Notes: generated from the sequence alone by a model not told the origin. Shown: positions 53,686 through 62,911, counted from the first letter of the stretch. The stretch is DNA of 64,000 nt from Chitinophaga polysaccharea (GCF_902150045.1 NZ_CABFVU010000001.1:3286001-3350000), one strand, 5' to 3'. Made by a program: numbers and translations.

Positions 53686-55410
53686 TTATTGTTTTTTTTC
53701 AACAAGGAAAGAACCAATTACCAGTGCATCAAAAGGGGACGACCAGAAACATTCGAGTGCATCCCGCGGTGTACATACAATGGGTTTGCCCAATGTGTTA
53801 AAAGAAGTATTGATCAGCACAGGCACGCCGGTTTTCTTTTTAAAAGCCTGCAGCAGCTGGTAATAAGCCGGATGCTGGGCCTCATTCAAGGTTTGGATAC
53901 GTGCGGTGCCATCCACATGGGTAACGGCCGGGATAAGGGCCCGCTTGTCTTTTCGCACAGGGTATACAAACAACATGTAGGGCGATTGTTTTGCATTTTC
54001 AAACCATTCGGCGGCATCTTCTTCTGTCACCACCGGCGCTCCAGGCCGGAAATCCTCCCGGTCTTTCACTTCATTCAGCCTCGCCTGCATATCTTCATGC
54101 AAGGGAGAGGCAAGAATGGAACGGCTTCCCAGTGCTCTGGGGCCGAATTCCATCCGCCCCTGGAACCAGCCGATAATCTTGTCGGCGGCCAGCAGTTCTG
54201 CGGCTTCTTCCGCAATATTATTCAGCCTGCGGTAAGGCGTTTTGGTCCATTTGAGGAACTGCTCAATCTCTTCATCCCCGTACGCTGGTCCCCAATAGGC
54301 ATGATCCATCACAAAATCCTTTCCCTCCGGGTTCCGCTTCCTGGCATCCAGCCACAGGGCTGCGCCCAGCGCGGTGCCTGCATCCCCGGCTGCCGGCTGC
54401 ACCCACATATTTTTGAAGATACCGGCATCACGGATGGTGGCATTCAATACGCAATTAAAGGCTACGCCGCCGGCAAAGCAAAGGGTATCGCTCTTTGTTT
54501 CCTGTTTCAGCCAGGAAGCAAGTGTCAGCACACTCTCCTGCAGCACCTGCTGCATGGAGTGGGCAATGTTGAAATGGTGCGCAGTGAAGGGATCATTCTT
54601 TTTCCGTTTAGGGCCCAGTATCTCTTCGAGGTCTACATCTTTCACCTGGTACTGCCCGTTAACGGAAAGGGAAATAATATCCTGCAATACGTTTACAAAA
54701 ATAGGTTTGCCATAGGATGCCAGTGCCATCACTTTGTATTCATCGGAAGAATGCAGGAATCCGAGGTGCGTCGTGATCTTTTCGTATAGTAGTCCCAGTG
54801 AGTGCGGCATATTTACCTGGCTGATCCTTTCCAGGGTGTTCCCGAAGCCGTTGCTGAAAGTAGTGGTAGCTCTTTCTCCCCGGCCATCGATGGTCATTAC
54901 GGCCGCTTCATGATAAGGAGAAGGAAGGAACGCGCTGGCAGCATGGCAGAGATGGTGGTCGATATAGTGCCACTGTTCAGGTTTGCTGTTACCCTGGTAA
55001 AAGCTGGACTGCAGGTGATGGGGATACCCGTCGTTCAGCTGTCCCCTGGCGTTTACAATAGCCTGCAGGAACAGCGGGTCCCAGGGCGATTGCCATTTCT
55101 CTGCGGTAAGTGTTCCCGCAGGAAACAGCGGCAGCCTTATTTCTTCTGAGCTGGCTACCTCCGGCTCCATGAGCTGGTAGGGATCAAAAGAGTAAGCAAA
55201 ATGATCCACCTCGTTAATATGAATACCGGCGGTGCGCAAACAATAGTCTATGGCATGAAAAGGCAGCTCGTAAGCTGCAAAAGGAATGGGTCTTTTCCCG
55301 TGCTTGATATGCGTGAACCGTTCGTCTTCTGCCGCGGCTATCAGCTGCCCGTCTTTTACAAGGCAGGCAGCCGAGTCGTGAAACGCGGCATTTATACCTA
55401 ATGTATACAT
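53686..55410 (-). CDS. Carbamoyltransferase of the NodU/CmcH family
   Basis: 574-residue O-carbamoyltransferase that transfers carbamoyl from carbamoyl phosphate, through a carbamoyl-adenylate, to a hydroxyl of a sugar or antibiotic. N-terminal GINAAFHDSAACLVKDGQL, the metal-binding HHxCHA pattern in DHHLCHAASAFLPS, CFAGGVAFNCVLN, and the C-terminal domain ending NTSFNTLGKPIVCTP and ALECFWSS. All features of a full-length enzyme are present. Neighbours (GT2, GT9, HldE) suggest that it decorates a heptose-containing glycan or glycoside. A long open frame on the opposite strand (53677-54789) is a shadow. Confidence 0.93.
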   Translation of the reverse strand: MYTLGINAAFHDSAACLVKDGQLIAAAEDERFTHIKHGKRPIPFAAYELPFHAIDYCLRTAGIHINEVDHFAYSFDPYQLMEPEVASSEEIRLPLFPAGTLTAEKWQSPWDPLFLQAIVNARGQLNDGYPHHLQSSFYQGNSKPEQWHYIDHHLCHAASAFLPSPYHEAAVMTIDGRGERATTTFSNGFGNTLERISQVNMPHSLGLLYEKITTHLGFLHSSDEYKVMALASYGKPIFVNVLQDIISLSVNGQYQVKDVDLEEILGPKRKKNDPFTAHHFNIAHSMQQVLQESVLTLASWLKQETKSDTLCFAGGVAFNCVLNATIRDAGIFKNMWVQPAAGDAGTALGAALWLDARKRNPEGKDFVMDHAYWGPAYGDEEIEQFLKWTKTPYRRLNNIAEEAAELLAADKIIGWFQGRMEFGPRALGSRSILASPLHEDMQARLNEVKDREDFRPGAPVVTEEDAAEWFENAKQSPYMLFVYPVRKDKRALIPAVTHVDGTARIQTLNEAQHPAYYQLLQAFKKKTGVPVLINTSFNTLGKPIVCTPRDALECFWSSPFDALVIGSFLVEKKQ

Positions 55411-55466
55411 CTCCGGAAATTAAATTGAAAATAAAAAATGGGTTAGCAAGGGGGGAACGCTGAGGA

Positions 55467-55721
55467 TCACTGGCTGGCGGAATTTTCTTCATCCCAGTCG
55501 ATGTTATCAGCTTCCTCATCTGAAAGATTATTTTCTTCCAGGTCATTTGCATCTAAAACAGGATCAGTGTCTTCCACTTCCTGGTCTGCTTCTTCATCAG
55601 CAGTTAATCCTGTATCCTGGTCTTCTTCTTCACGGGCAGCGTTTTGTGTATTAGCATGGCTGCTGAATCCTCCGCTTACCTGTTTGTTGGGAGAGGCTTG
55701 TTTTGATGTTTGCTTTTCCAT
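55467..55721 (-). CDS. Small acidic, probably disordered protein
   Basis: 84 residues from ATG 55721 (MEKQTSKQASPNKQ). Polar N-terminus followed by a strongly acidic tail (ADEEADQEVEDTDP, NIDWDEENSASQ). No hydrophobic core, so probably intrinsically disordered. An upstream ATG at 55811 adds 30 unrelated residues. A second small acidic protein occurs at 61819. Confidence 0.6.
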   Translation of the reverse strand: MEKQTSKQASPNKQVSGGFSSHANTQNAAREEEDQDTGLTADEEADQEVEDTDPVLDANDLEENNLSDEEADNIDWDEENSASQ

Positions 55722-55868
55722 AGTCTGAGTTTTTTTAAAGGCTGGTTCAAAGACTACGCCATGCCATCCCTCCAAAGCGATTGTTCTGTACCTGCGGAAA
55801 GTGTTACCCATTCGTTGGGTAATCCGGTTACAGTGTGGGAGTTATTTTTCAGCATGTAACCGCTTGTA

Positions 55869-56387
55869 TTATTTTTTTACGGGAGAATAAGGAAGATGTA
55901 AAGCTTCCTTAAAAAGCACCAGCAGCTCATGGGTATAATACTGCCTTACCGCTACCGGATCATCGTTGTGGCCGGCTCTTAAAATCCCCTGTGATACGGG
56001 GTGCCCTTTAAAGCTGAAAGCATAATAGGCAAAGAGGTCCTGGATTCCCAGCTCAGGCACCGGGGAGGCATAACCGGTAATGGCAATGCCCCAGTCTGCC
56101 GCAAACAAAGGCCCTACGGCCACCGCCATCTCCAGGGCAACTTTTTCAGATACACAATCACACAACTGTCCATGAATGGGATCAATATTCAGATGCTTGG
56201 TTTTTTGCCCCAGGTTGTAGGTGGTAATGCCGCCCTGGAAAAATTCCATGGCTTTTTCAGCGAGCGAGAGCGCTACCTGCAGATGGCCGGCAGTAACGCT
56301 TTCAGCCACTGCTACCGTTTGCTGGTTGCCGGTAAGAAGTTGCCGGATATCGCGTAGTAATTCAGTATCAGTTTCTGATGGATACAT
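55869..56387 (-). CDS. CinA-type nicotinamide-nucleotide amidohydrolase
   Basis: 172 residues, the stand-alone C-terminal CinA domain (PncC type). It hydrolyses the amide of NMN in pyridine nucleotide recycling. Motifs: VAVAESVTAGHLQVALS with the catalytic Ser, QGGITTYNLGQKTKHL, and GIAITGYASP. No N-terminal MoCF domain. The length is normal for the single-domain form. Divergent from the SDR gene with 133 bases between starts. Confidence 0.9.
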   Translation of the reverse strand: MYPSETDTELLRDIRQLLTGNQQTVAVAESVTAGHLQVALSLAEKAMEFFQGGITTYNLGQKTKHLNIDPIHGQLCDCVSEKVALEMAVAVGPLFAADWGIAITGYASPVPELGIQDLFAYYAFSFKGHPVSQGILRAGHNDDPVAVRQYYTHELLVLFKEALHLPYSPVKK

Positions 56388-56520
56388 TTTTAAGTGTTTT
56401 CTTTATCATACTAAATCCTGTGCCAACAGCACGCTGAACAGTAACCTCACTAAATTACCCGGCCCCGTCTTTGCTGCCAGTTAATGAAATCATTTCTCCA
56501 CACGCTCAAATTTTTTTTCT

Positions 56521-57435
56521 ATGGCAACCGTGAATGTTAACAACAGGAATGAATATGCACTAATTACCGGTGCTACCAGCGGTATTGGCTATGAGCTGGC
56601 TAAACTGCTGGCGGCCGACAGCTACAATCTTGTTCTTGTAGCGAGGAACGAGGACCGTTTGCAGGAAGTAACCGATGAACTGAAAACCGCGTACGGTATA
56701 GAAGTAACACCCATTGTAAAAGACCTGTTCATACCTTCTTCCGCTGCTGAAATTTATGCACAGACCCAGGACATGGGTATTAATGTGGATGTGCTGATCA
56801 ATGATGCCGGCCAGGGAGAATGGGGACCTTTTCTTGAAACAGATCTTAACAGGGATGTAGACATTATCCAGCTGAATATTATTTCATTGCTGTCGCTCAC
56901 AAAATTTTATCTGAAGCACATGCAACAGCGCAACAAGGGCCGTATCCTGCTGTTGGGCTCAGAGGCAGGAACCACGCCCATGCCGCTGCTGTCTGTGTAC
57001 GCCGCTACAAAGGCCTTCGTTATTTCCTTTGGTGCAGCGCTGTCGGAAGAATTACGCGATACCGATGTAACCGTTACCGTATTGCTCCCCGGCGCAACGG
57101 ATACAGATTTCTTCCACAAGGCCCACCAGGAAGACACCGTCACATACCGTGAGAAAACACTGGCTCCGCCGGAGGTAGTAGCGAAGGATGGTTACAATGC
57201 GATGATGAATGGAGAACGGAAGATCATCTCCGGTGCAAAAACAAAGATGCATGTATGGATGAGCGACCTGCTGGGTACTACCAAAGCAGCGGCCAATGCG
57301 CGCAAACTGAATGAGCCCAGTAAAGAAGCGCTCGGTGAAAAAAAACCGGGGCATGCTGCTTCCCGGAAAGAACGGGAATATATCAATGAGGAAAGCCGCC
57401 GAAGCGATGGTGATCTGAACCAGGATGTAAACTGA
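56521..57435 (+). CDS. Short-chain dehydrogenase/reductase
   Basis: 304 residues. Cofactor motif ITGATSGIGYELAKLL, NDAGQGEWG (NNAG position), catalytic Ser in LLLGSEAG and Tyr-x-x-x-Lys in VYAATKAF. The tail after residue 255 is charged and lysine/arginine-rich (EKKPGHAASRKERE). Oxidoreductase with unknown substrate; the neighbours (CinA, LigD, FAD-Rieske) suggest a stress-related rather than a pathway role. Ends at a shared terminator. Confidence 0.9.
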   Translation: MATVNVNNRNEYALITGATSGIGYELAKLLAADSYNLVLVARNEDRLQEVTDELKTAYGIEVTPIVKDLFIPSSAAEIYAQTQDMGINVDVLINDAGQGEWGPFLETDLNRDVDIIQLNIISLLSLTKFYLKHMQQRNKGRILLLGSEAGTTPMPLLSVYAATKAFVISFGAALSEELRDTDVTVTVLLPGATDTDFFHKAHQEDTVTYREKTLAPPEVVAKDGYNAMMNGERKIISGAKTKMHVWMSDLLGTTKAAANARKLNEPSKEALGEKKPGHAASRKEREYINEESRRSDGDLNQDVN

Positions 57436-57474
57436 TCTCTAACATAAGGAAGATGTGATCCTTAAACCCTGATA

Positions 57475-57510
57475 AATAAATGGGTCTGCAACCATGCAGG
57501 CCCATTTATT
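57475..57510. terminator. Bidirectional terminator between SDR and ligD
   Basis: AATAAATGGGTCTGCA and TGCAGGCCCATTTATT pair along 16 positions (one G-U) with loop ACCA. The A/T ends provide tracts for both directions. It overlaps the ligD stop. Confidence 0.85.
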
Positions 57511-60118
57511 ATAGTAAATGCTGCAGCTTGCCCAGCACTGTTTTCATGTTAATGCCTTTCCCCAACAGCCCTTTTAACAGGTCGCCTTCTTCGGCTATGC
57601 GTCGCGGCATGTTGTGAATATTAAAATCGGCTACTTTCAATCCCTTCTTCACTTCTTCCCAACGCAGCGGGGCAGATACGGTTGCTCCCGGTTTGGGGCG
57701 CAGCGAGTACGCCGCCGCCATTGTTTGTATCTGCCGGTTCTGCATAAAATCAAGATAGATCTGGCCTTTTCTTTTGGATGGAGTTCTCAGCACACTGGTG
57801 CTGTCCGGTAATTGTTTATTGGCAATATTCACGATCAGTTCAGCCAGCATACGCGATTGATCAAAGCTGTACCTGGCCCCCAGCGGAATAAGTATATGCA
57901 TGCCCGTAGCCCCGGATGTTTTTACAAAAGACGGTGCGCCTATTTCCTCTAAAATATCTTTGATCACCAGCGCGGTGTCAATTACTTCATTAAAGGAGTT
58001 GGTATCCGGATCAAGATCTATCAGGCAATAGTCCGGTTCATCAGGATGCTGTATCCTGCTATGCCAGGGATTTAGCTCAATACAGCCAAGGTTGGCCATG
58101 TACAACAGTGTCGCCTTATCTTTACATACCAGGAATGATTTTGTTTCCCCATCCGATTCGCTGGTATATGGGAAAGTGGGGATCCAGTCTGCCACTTTAT
58201 CTTCCACGTTCTTCTGGTAAAAATTAAAACCCTTTATGCCTTCGGGAAACCTGTTGAGCGATTGTGGCCGGTCTTTCAGGTAGGGCAGGATCGTATCGGC
58301 CACGGCTGCGTAATAATTGATCATATCGCGCTTGGTAATACCTTCATCGGGCCAGTATAGTTTATCGAGATTCGTGAATTTCAGCAACTGCCCGTCTACT
58401 TTTATTGTTGCCTGTTTATCTCCCTCCGGTAAAAATGGCGCTGTATCCTTTTTACGTGAGCTTGTTTTTTTCACGGCAGGCGGGTTAACAATCTTTACAT
58501 CTTTTTCGTCTGCCGCTTTTTTATCTTCCCTTAATCCCATAAACACCGGCTGCCGCAGGATGCCTTCCCGTGTTATTTCTGCAAACTTTACTTCACATAC
58601 CAGCACCGGTTTCAGCCAGGTAGCCGGCATGTTGGTCTGTGGCTTTGTTTTAAACGGATGTTTGGATGTAATAAGCGGCTGGAACTTTGCAAAAAGATCT
58701 TTTAACAGCTGATCGTTAAACCCGCCACCGGTATGACCAATATACTTCAATTCCTTTCCTTCATATTTTCCCAGTATCACGGCGCCAAAATGTTTGCGGC
58801 TGTTGCGGCCCGCCGTATACCCGCAGATGATAGCTTCCATCCGGTGGCTGTTCTTGATCTTTAACCAGCTTTCTGTTCTGCGCCCGATGATATAATGACT
58901 GCCGGCTGCTTTGGCCATAATACCCTCCAGGCCCTTGTCGATGGCCGCCTGGTAAAACGCAATACCCTGGCCGCTGATATGGTTGCTATAAAGGATCACA
59001 TCCTGGTTTGCCGGGATGATGCCTGCCAGTATAGCTTTACGTTCTTCCAGCGGCAGCTGTGTAAGGTTTTTGCCATTGTACCAGGGAAGATCAAAGAGGT
59101 AATAGACCAGGCGTGCCTTTTTACCATGTTTAAAATAGTTCTGTAATGCCTGGAAATCGGGATTGCCATTTTCATCTACGGCTACTATTTCCCCATCTGT
59201 TACTGCTTTCACTTTCCATTGCTGCAGGGCGGTGGTGATCACGCTGAATTTTTCATTGAAGGAAAGCTGGTTGCGCGAAAGCAGTTCCACTTTGCCGTTA
59301 TTAAGATAGGCTACAGCGCGGTAGCCGTCCCATTTTATTTCGTATAGCCAGTCTTCTTTATCGAACGGGGTATCTGTAACAGCTGCCAGCATAGGCTTAA
59401 TGCCTTTAGGCATAGGAGCGGATTTCCCTTTTTTCAGCAGTGCTTCAGGCGTATCAGTAGCAGGTGTAGCCGCTTTTTTCCTGGTTGTTGTTTTAGCAAC
59501 CGTGGTTTGTTCACGGTTGCTTTTCCATATTTTATGATCCGGGCTTTTTGCGATCTGCTCAATCGTTTTCCCTGAGATCACTGATTTATTTTTAGTGGTA
59601 ACATCTGTTTCAGAAGCATAGCGGTCTTTTACTTTCATGAGCAGCCACGCGTTTTCCCCTCTGCCGGAGGCTTTCACAAGGGCGAAGCTGCCTTTGAGCT
59701 TTTTCCCCCTGAGCACAAACTTCAGTTTACCGCTGTGCAGTTGGTGGAGCAGGTCTTGGGTTTGTTGTTTCTTATCTGTATGATCCGGTTCAGCTGGTTC
59801 ATAAATGCCTTCATCCCATACCATCACAGTACCGGCGCCATAGTTGCCTTCAGGTATGATGCCTTCAAAGTCCTTATAGTTATACGGGTGGTCTTCTACC
59901 ATCATTGCCAGCCGTTTAACTGCCGGATCCATCGATGGGCCCTTAGGTACCGCCCAGCTTTTCAATACCCCTCTCATTTCAAGGCGGAAGTCGTAATGCA
60001 GGTGTGAGGCATCGTGCTTTTGTACAACAAAGTGTAGCGCCTGATCCTCACTTTTTCCGCCGGTAGGCTCAGGCGTTTTGGTAAAGGTTCTTTTTTGCCG
60101 GTACTTTTCCAGGCTCAT
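57509..60118 (-). CDS. ligD: DNA ligase D (phosphoesterase-ligase-polymerase)
   Basis: Multifunctional enzyme of bacterial non-homologous end joining, 869 residues. Domain order: 3'-phosphoesterase (about 1-170; HDASHLHYDFRLEM), ATP-dependent ligase (about 225-530; nucleophile Lys262 in EIKWDGYRA, then DGEIVAVDENG), and primase-polymerase (about 575-869; metal-binding Asp701-Leu-Asp703-Pro-Asp705 in YCLIDLDPD). All three active-site motifs are intact. LigD works with Ku, but no ku gene is in the window. It follows the FAD-Rieske gene by 28 bases on the same strand. Confidence 0.96.
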   Translation of the reverse strand: MSLEKYRQKRTFTKTPEPTGGKSEDQALHFVVQKHDASHLHYDFRLEMRGVLKSWAVPKGPSMDPAVKRLAMMVEDHPYNYKDFEGIIPEGNYGAGTVMVWDEGIYEPAEPDHTDKKQQTQDLLHQLHSGKLKFVLRGKKLKGSFALVKASGRGENAWLLMKVKDRYASETDVTTKNKSVISGKTIEQIAKSPDHKIWKSNREQTTVAKTTTRKKAATPATDTPEALLKKGKSAPMPKGIKPMLAAVTDTPFDKEDWLYEIKWDGYRAVAYLNNGKVELLSRNQLSFNEKFSVITTALQQWKVKAVTDGEIVAVDENGNPDFQALQNYFKHGKKARLVYYLFDLPWYNGKNLTQLPLEERKAILAGIIPANQDVILYSNHISGQGIAFYQAAIDKGLEGIMAKAAGSHYIIGRRTESWLKIKNSHRMEAIICGYTAGRNSRKHFGAVILGKYEGKELKYIGHTGGGFNDQLLKDLFAKFQPLITSKHPFKTKPQTNMPATWLKPVLVCEVKFAEITREGILRQPVFMGLREDKKAADEKDVKIVNPPAVKKTSSRKKDTAPFLPEGDKQATIKVDGQLLKFTNLDKLYWPDEGITKRDMINYYAAVADTILPYLKDRPQSLNRFPEGIKGFNFYQKNVEDKVADWIPTFPYTSESDGETKSFLVCKDKATLLYMANLGCIELNPWHSRIQHPDEPDYCLIDLDPDTNSFNEVIDTALVIKDILEEIGAPSFVKTSGATGMHILIPLGARYSFDQSRMLAELIVNIANKQLPDSTSVLRTPSKRKGQIYLDFMQNRQIQTMAAAYSLRPKPGATVSAPLRWEEVKKGLKVADFNIHNMPRRIAEEGDLLKGLLGKGINMKTVLGKLQHLL

Positions 60119-60146
60119 ATGTAAGGAGTTTATTACTATAACGTTT

Positions 60147-61667
60147 TCAGGTGATGTCCAGTTGTTCCAGTCCCTGATCAGCCGGGGTATTGAGCACCTT
60201 GCCTTCTATATCATAGCGGGCGCCGTGGCAGGGGCAGTCCCATGAGCGCTCGGCAGTATTCCAGCCCACTTCGCATTTCATATGTGTGCAGATCGGTTTT
60301 ACCGCATACAATTTACCTTGTTCATCTTTATAAACAGCAATTTTCTGGTTTTCATACTCCACTACCTTGCCTTCGCCGGGAGCTACACCCGCGAGCGCTT
60401 CCAGCTGTTCTCCGGAGAAGAACTTGCCCATAAATTGTTTCACTACATCTGCATTGTGGGAAATGAACTGGCTGAAACCAGCCACAGGTTTAAGCCTGTT
60501 GGGATCAAACAATAATTCATTTTTAGGATTTTGCCCCAGGATGAGGCGCTTTAATAACAACGCAGCCACACTGCTGTAGGTCATGCCGTTGCCTCCATAA
60601 CCGGTGGCCACATAGATGTTATCTTCCGTGCCCGGAAGCCGGCCAATGTAGGGTAAGCCATCTACCGGTTCATAGTATTGAGACGACCACCTGTATTTTA
60701 TTTCCTTCACCTTGAAATGTTGCCTGATATGAGCTTCCAGCTTCAGGAAACATTGTTGGGTATTTTCCTGTTCACCGGTTTTATGATCTTCTCCTCCTGC
60801 TATCAGGTATTTTTGCCCGTCTGCTTCCTGTGTCCTGTAATAGTGATAGGGGTCATACATATCATAAATAAGTTCTTCCGGGTACTGCCCGTTCTCCAGC
60901 GTAAAAGCCATGGCATAGCTGCGGTATGGGGTACAGCGCAGATGCAGCAGGTTGATACCGGTTGGAATATGCGTAGCATAGATCACCGCTTTCGCTTTAA
61001 AGGCGCCTGCATTGGTAGTAACTGTTACGGTGTTATTATTTTCAATTCCGGTAACCCGGCATTGCTGTAAGATGGTACCGCCTGCTGTTTCAAAGGCCCG
61101 GGCCATGCCCTGAATGTATTGCAGCGGGCTGAAGGTGGCCTGTTCCCCGGCCTGCATAGCTCTGGTAAAAGGAATATCTACCGGGAGGCTGTCGATGGTA
61201 TTCATTTCAAGACCAGCTTCAGCAGATGTTTTTGCAATTTTATCCAGCTCTTTATCCTGTTCCTCATTTTGAGCAAACAGGATAGCGTTTGCGTCACGAA
61301 ATCCACAGTCAATTCCCCATCTGCTGATATTATGCCTGATCAGTGCAATAGCTTCGGTGGCACTTGCATATACCTGCTGTGCGGCTTCCTTTCCGAAGTT
61401 CTTTTGGATCTGGTAATAAGGAACATCCAGCAGGGTGTTCAGGTGTGCCGTGGTGCCGCCGGAGGTACCATAGCCAATGTTCTCGGCTTCCAGCAGCAGG
61501 CAGTTCTTACCTTCATCCTGTAAAAGAAAGGCTGTGCTTATTCCGGTAATACCTCCGCCGATAATGATCACATCATATAGAGTTTCCGGTTGGGCTTTAT
61601 TGCTTTCCGCAAAGGGGGTGGCGTGGTCCTGCCAGAGGCTGGTGGTATATGCATCTCTTGCTATCAT
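60147..61667 (-). CDS. FAD-dependent oxidoreductase with C-terminal Rieske domain
   Basis: 506 residues: a DAO-type FAD domain (GGGITGISTAFLL near the N-terminus, YGGNGMTYSSVAALLL, YATHIPTGIN) followed by a C-terminal Rieske 2Fe-2S domain whose ligands are Cys460-x-His462 and Cys478-x-x-His481 (CTHMKC and CPCHGARYD). The FAD part resembles glycine or gamma-glutamylputrescine oxidases. Enzymes of this layout occur in many soil bacteria; the substrate is unknown. No signal. Upstream gene of ligD with a 28-base gap. Confidence 0.93.
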   Translation of the reverse strand: MIARDAYTTSLWQDHATPFAESNKAQPETLYDVIIIGGGITGISTAFLLQDEGKNCLLLEAENIGYGTSGGTTAHLNTLLDVPYYQIQKNFGKEAAQQVYASATEAIALIRHNISRWGIDCGFRDANAILFAQNEEQDKELDKIAKTSAEAGLEMNTIDSLPVDIPFTRAMQAGEQATFSPLQYIQGMARAFETAGGTILQQCRVTGIENNNTVTVTTNAGAFKAKAVIYATHIPTGINLLHLRCTPYRSYAMAFTLENGQYPEELIYDMYDPYHYYRTQEADGQKYLIAGGEDHKTGEQENTQQCFLKLEAHIRQHFKVKEIKYRWSSQYYEPVDGLPYIGRLPGTEDNIYVATGYGGNGMTYSSVAALLLKRLILGQNPKNELLFDPNRLKPVAGFSQFISHNADVVKQFMGKFFSGEQLEALAGVAPGEGKVVEYENQKIAVYKDEQGKLYAVKPICTHMKCEVGWNTAERSWDCPCHGARYDIEGKVLNTPADQGLEQLDIT

Positions 61668-61818
61668 AACAGTTGATTTAATATTTTAACCACATGTAAA
61701 ACTATGCCACGTAACAAAAGACCTTCCTGTTTACGGCTCATATCGCTGTTTATACTGGCATGATTTTGCCGATTTTTTTTATGCAGGAATATTTTTTAAA
61801 GATCTAAAAAGATGAGTT

Positions 61819-61998
61819 ATGGTACAGCATGATCAGCAACAAAATCCTTCAGACAAGCCCTTTTCAAAGAGTGACCTGTTAGGTAAACAGGAGCAGTCGG
61901 AACCGGCGCAGATCCAGTCTGAAAATGATATTGAAAAAGAGGAGAATGAGGATATAGATGGAGAAAAGAAGCAGGAAGAAGATACCGGCGAAGAATAA
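61819..61998 (+). CDS. Small acidic protein, 59 residues
   Basis: An ATG at 61819 preceded by a purine-rich AAAAAGATGAG opens a 59-residue frame: MVQHDQQQNPSDKPFSKSDL, then a Glu/Asp-rich tail ending KKQEEDTGEE and TAA. Glutamine-rich start and acidic tail resemble the small protein at 55467. The frame ends 12 bases before the following gene. Probably disordered and cytoplasmic; no function can be assigned. Confidence 0.6.
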   Translation: MVQHDQQQNPSDKPFSKSDLLGKQEQSEPAQIQSENDIEKEENEDIDGEKKQEEDTGEE

Positions 61999-62010
61999 TA
62001 AAACTATTTT

Positions 62011-62718
62011 ATGCAGATGCAACCCGTTAGAATAACTCAATGGATGGCTGCCGGGTTTATGGCAACAGTGTTGTTTGCCTGCAATAACCAGCGGCAAAGA
62101 TTAACCGTTGCGGATAGCATAGCCGCCCAGCAGAATGTACCAGGCGATACTTTTCCATTGCCGGATACCACGAAGTCTGTTAAGAACTTCAGCCGGGTAA
62201 TTGGCTGGCCGGGTAATAAAACACCGCAGGCGCCGGAAGGATTTACGGTTACCAGATTTGCAGACGGGCTCAAAAACCCCCGCTGGATCTATGTAGCGCC
62301 CGGCGGCGATATCTTTGTGGCGGAAAGCAATGCCACCAGGGCGTTTGTACAGAAAGTGGGAGATGTGGTATCAGGGAAAGCCGCTTCTGAAAATGAAACT
62401 AAAAGCGCCGACCGCGTCACACTGCTTAGAGACACCAATAAAGATGGTAAACCCGATCAGCGTTTTATCTTCCTGGAAAAGCTCGATCAGCCTTTCGGGA
62501 TGCTTATCCTCAACAATAGTTTTTATGTAGCCAATACAAATGGGGTGATGCAGTTCCCCTACAGGAACGGCGACAATAAAATTTCCGGCGCCGGTAAAGC
62601 CATATTGCCTTTTGCTGTTATTGATCTTTTGCCCTGCTTCTTTAGAGGTTTGCGAAGCAGTGGAAGCCCGGTTACTTCCCGCATACTTCTTGGATACTTA
62701 GGAGTCTTCTATGTGTAG
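62011..62718 (+). pseudogene. 3'-truncated PQQ-dependent sugar dehydrogenase (sorbosone-dehydrogenase-like)
   Basis: The first 199 residues are a lipoprotein signal (lipobox VLFAC, Cys24) and the first blades of a soluble PQQ sugar dehydrogenase of the sorbosone type: GFTVTRFADGLKNPRWIYVA, GDIFVAESN, LLRDTNKDGKPD, LDQPFGM and NGVMQFPYRNGDNKI. These enzymes normally have about 400 residues or more, with the catalytic His and further blades in the second half. Near base 62608 the similarity to the family stops and 36 unrelated residues lead to a stop at 62718. The second half is not found downstream. It therefore looks like a deletion or insertion relic and is unlikely to be active. Confidence 0.7.
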
Positions 62719-62875
62719 TACTCACCATATAGTCGGGTTGGTTTTGCCACCCTTTCTCCGGATGGTGATTTAGCAGTAGGCTTTAACACGATAGCATTGC
62801 AGCATATTTATTTAAAATTCCGCTTTATCTAAATAATTGTCCCGTTCATTACCGGGCTGCCACTGCTGAAAGAAA
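62608..62875. other. Unassigned sequence after the truncated dehydrogenase
   Basis: 268 bases that should hold the rest of the dehydrogenase but do not. Translations in both directions show only short frames with no family I recognise, and I see no inverted repeats typical of an insertion-sequence end. It may be the scar of a deletion or a mobile-element remnant. Confidence 0.5.
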
Positions 62876-62883
62876 TATCTTTG
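62876..62883 (+). promoter_or_regulatory. -7 box upstream of the CNGKCHL protein gene
   Basis: TATCTTTG fully matches TAnnTTTG and lies 28 bases before the ATG at 62912. No -33 TTTG at normal distance was found. Confidence 0.45.
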
Positions 62884-62911
62884 CAGGAAATTTAAATGGC
62901 CCACGTAAGAA

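Noticed and set aside
53677-54789. Open frame of 370 codons on the plus strand
   Set aside because: It is antisense to the carbamoyltransferase gene, whose product has all family motifs. The antisense product has no recognisable domain.
62608-62875. Insertion-sequence remnant
   Set aside because: No transposase-like frame or terminal inverted repeat could be recognised; kept only as unassigned sequence.
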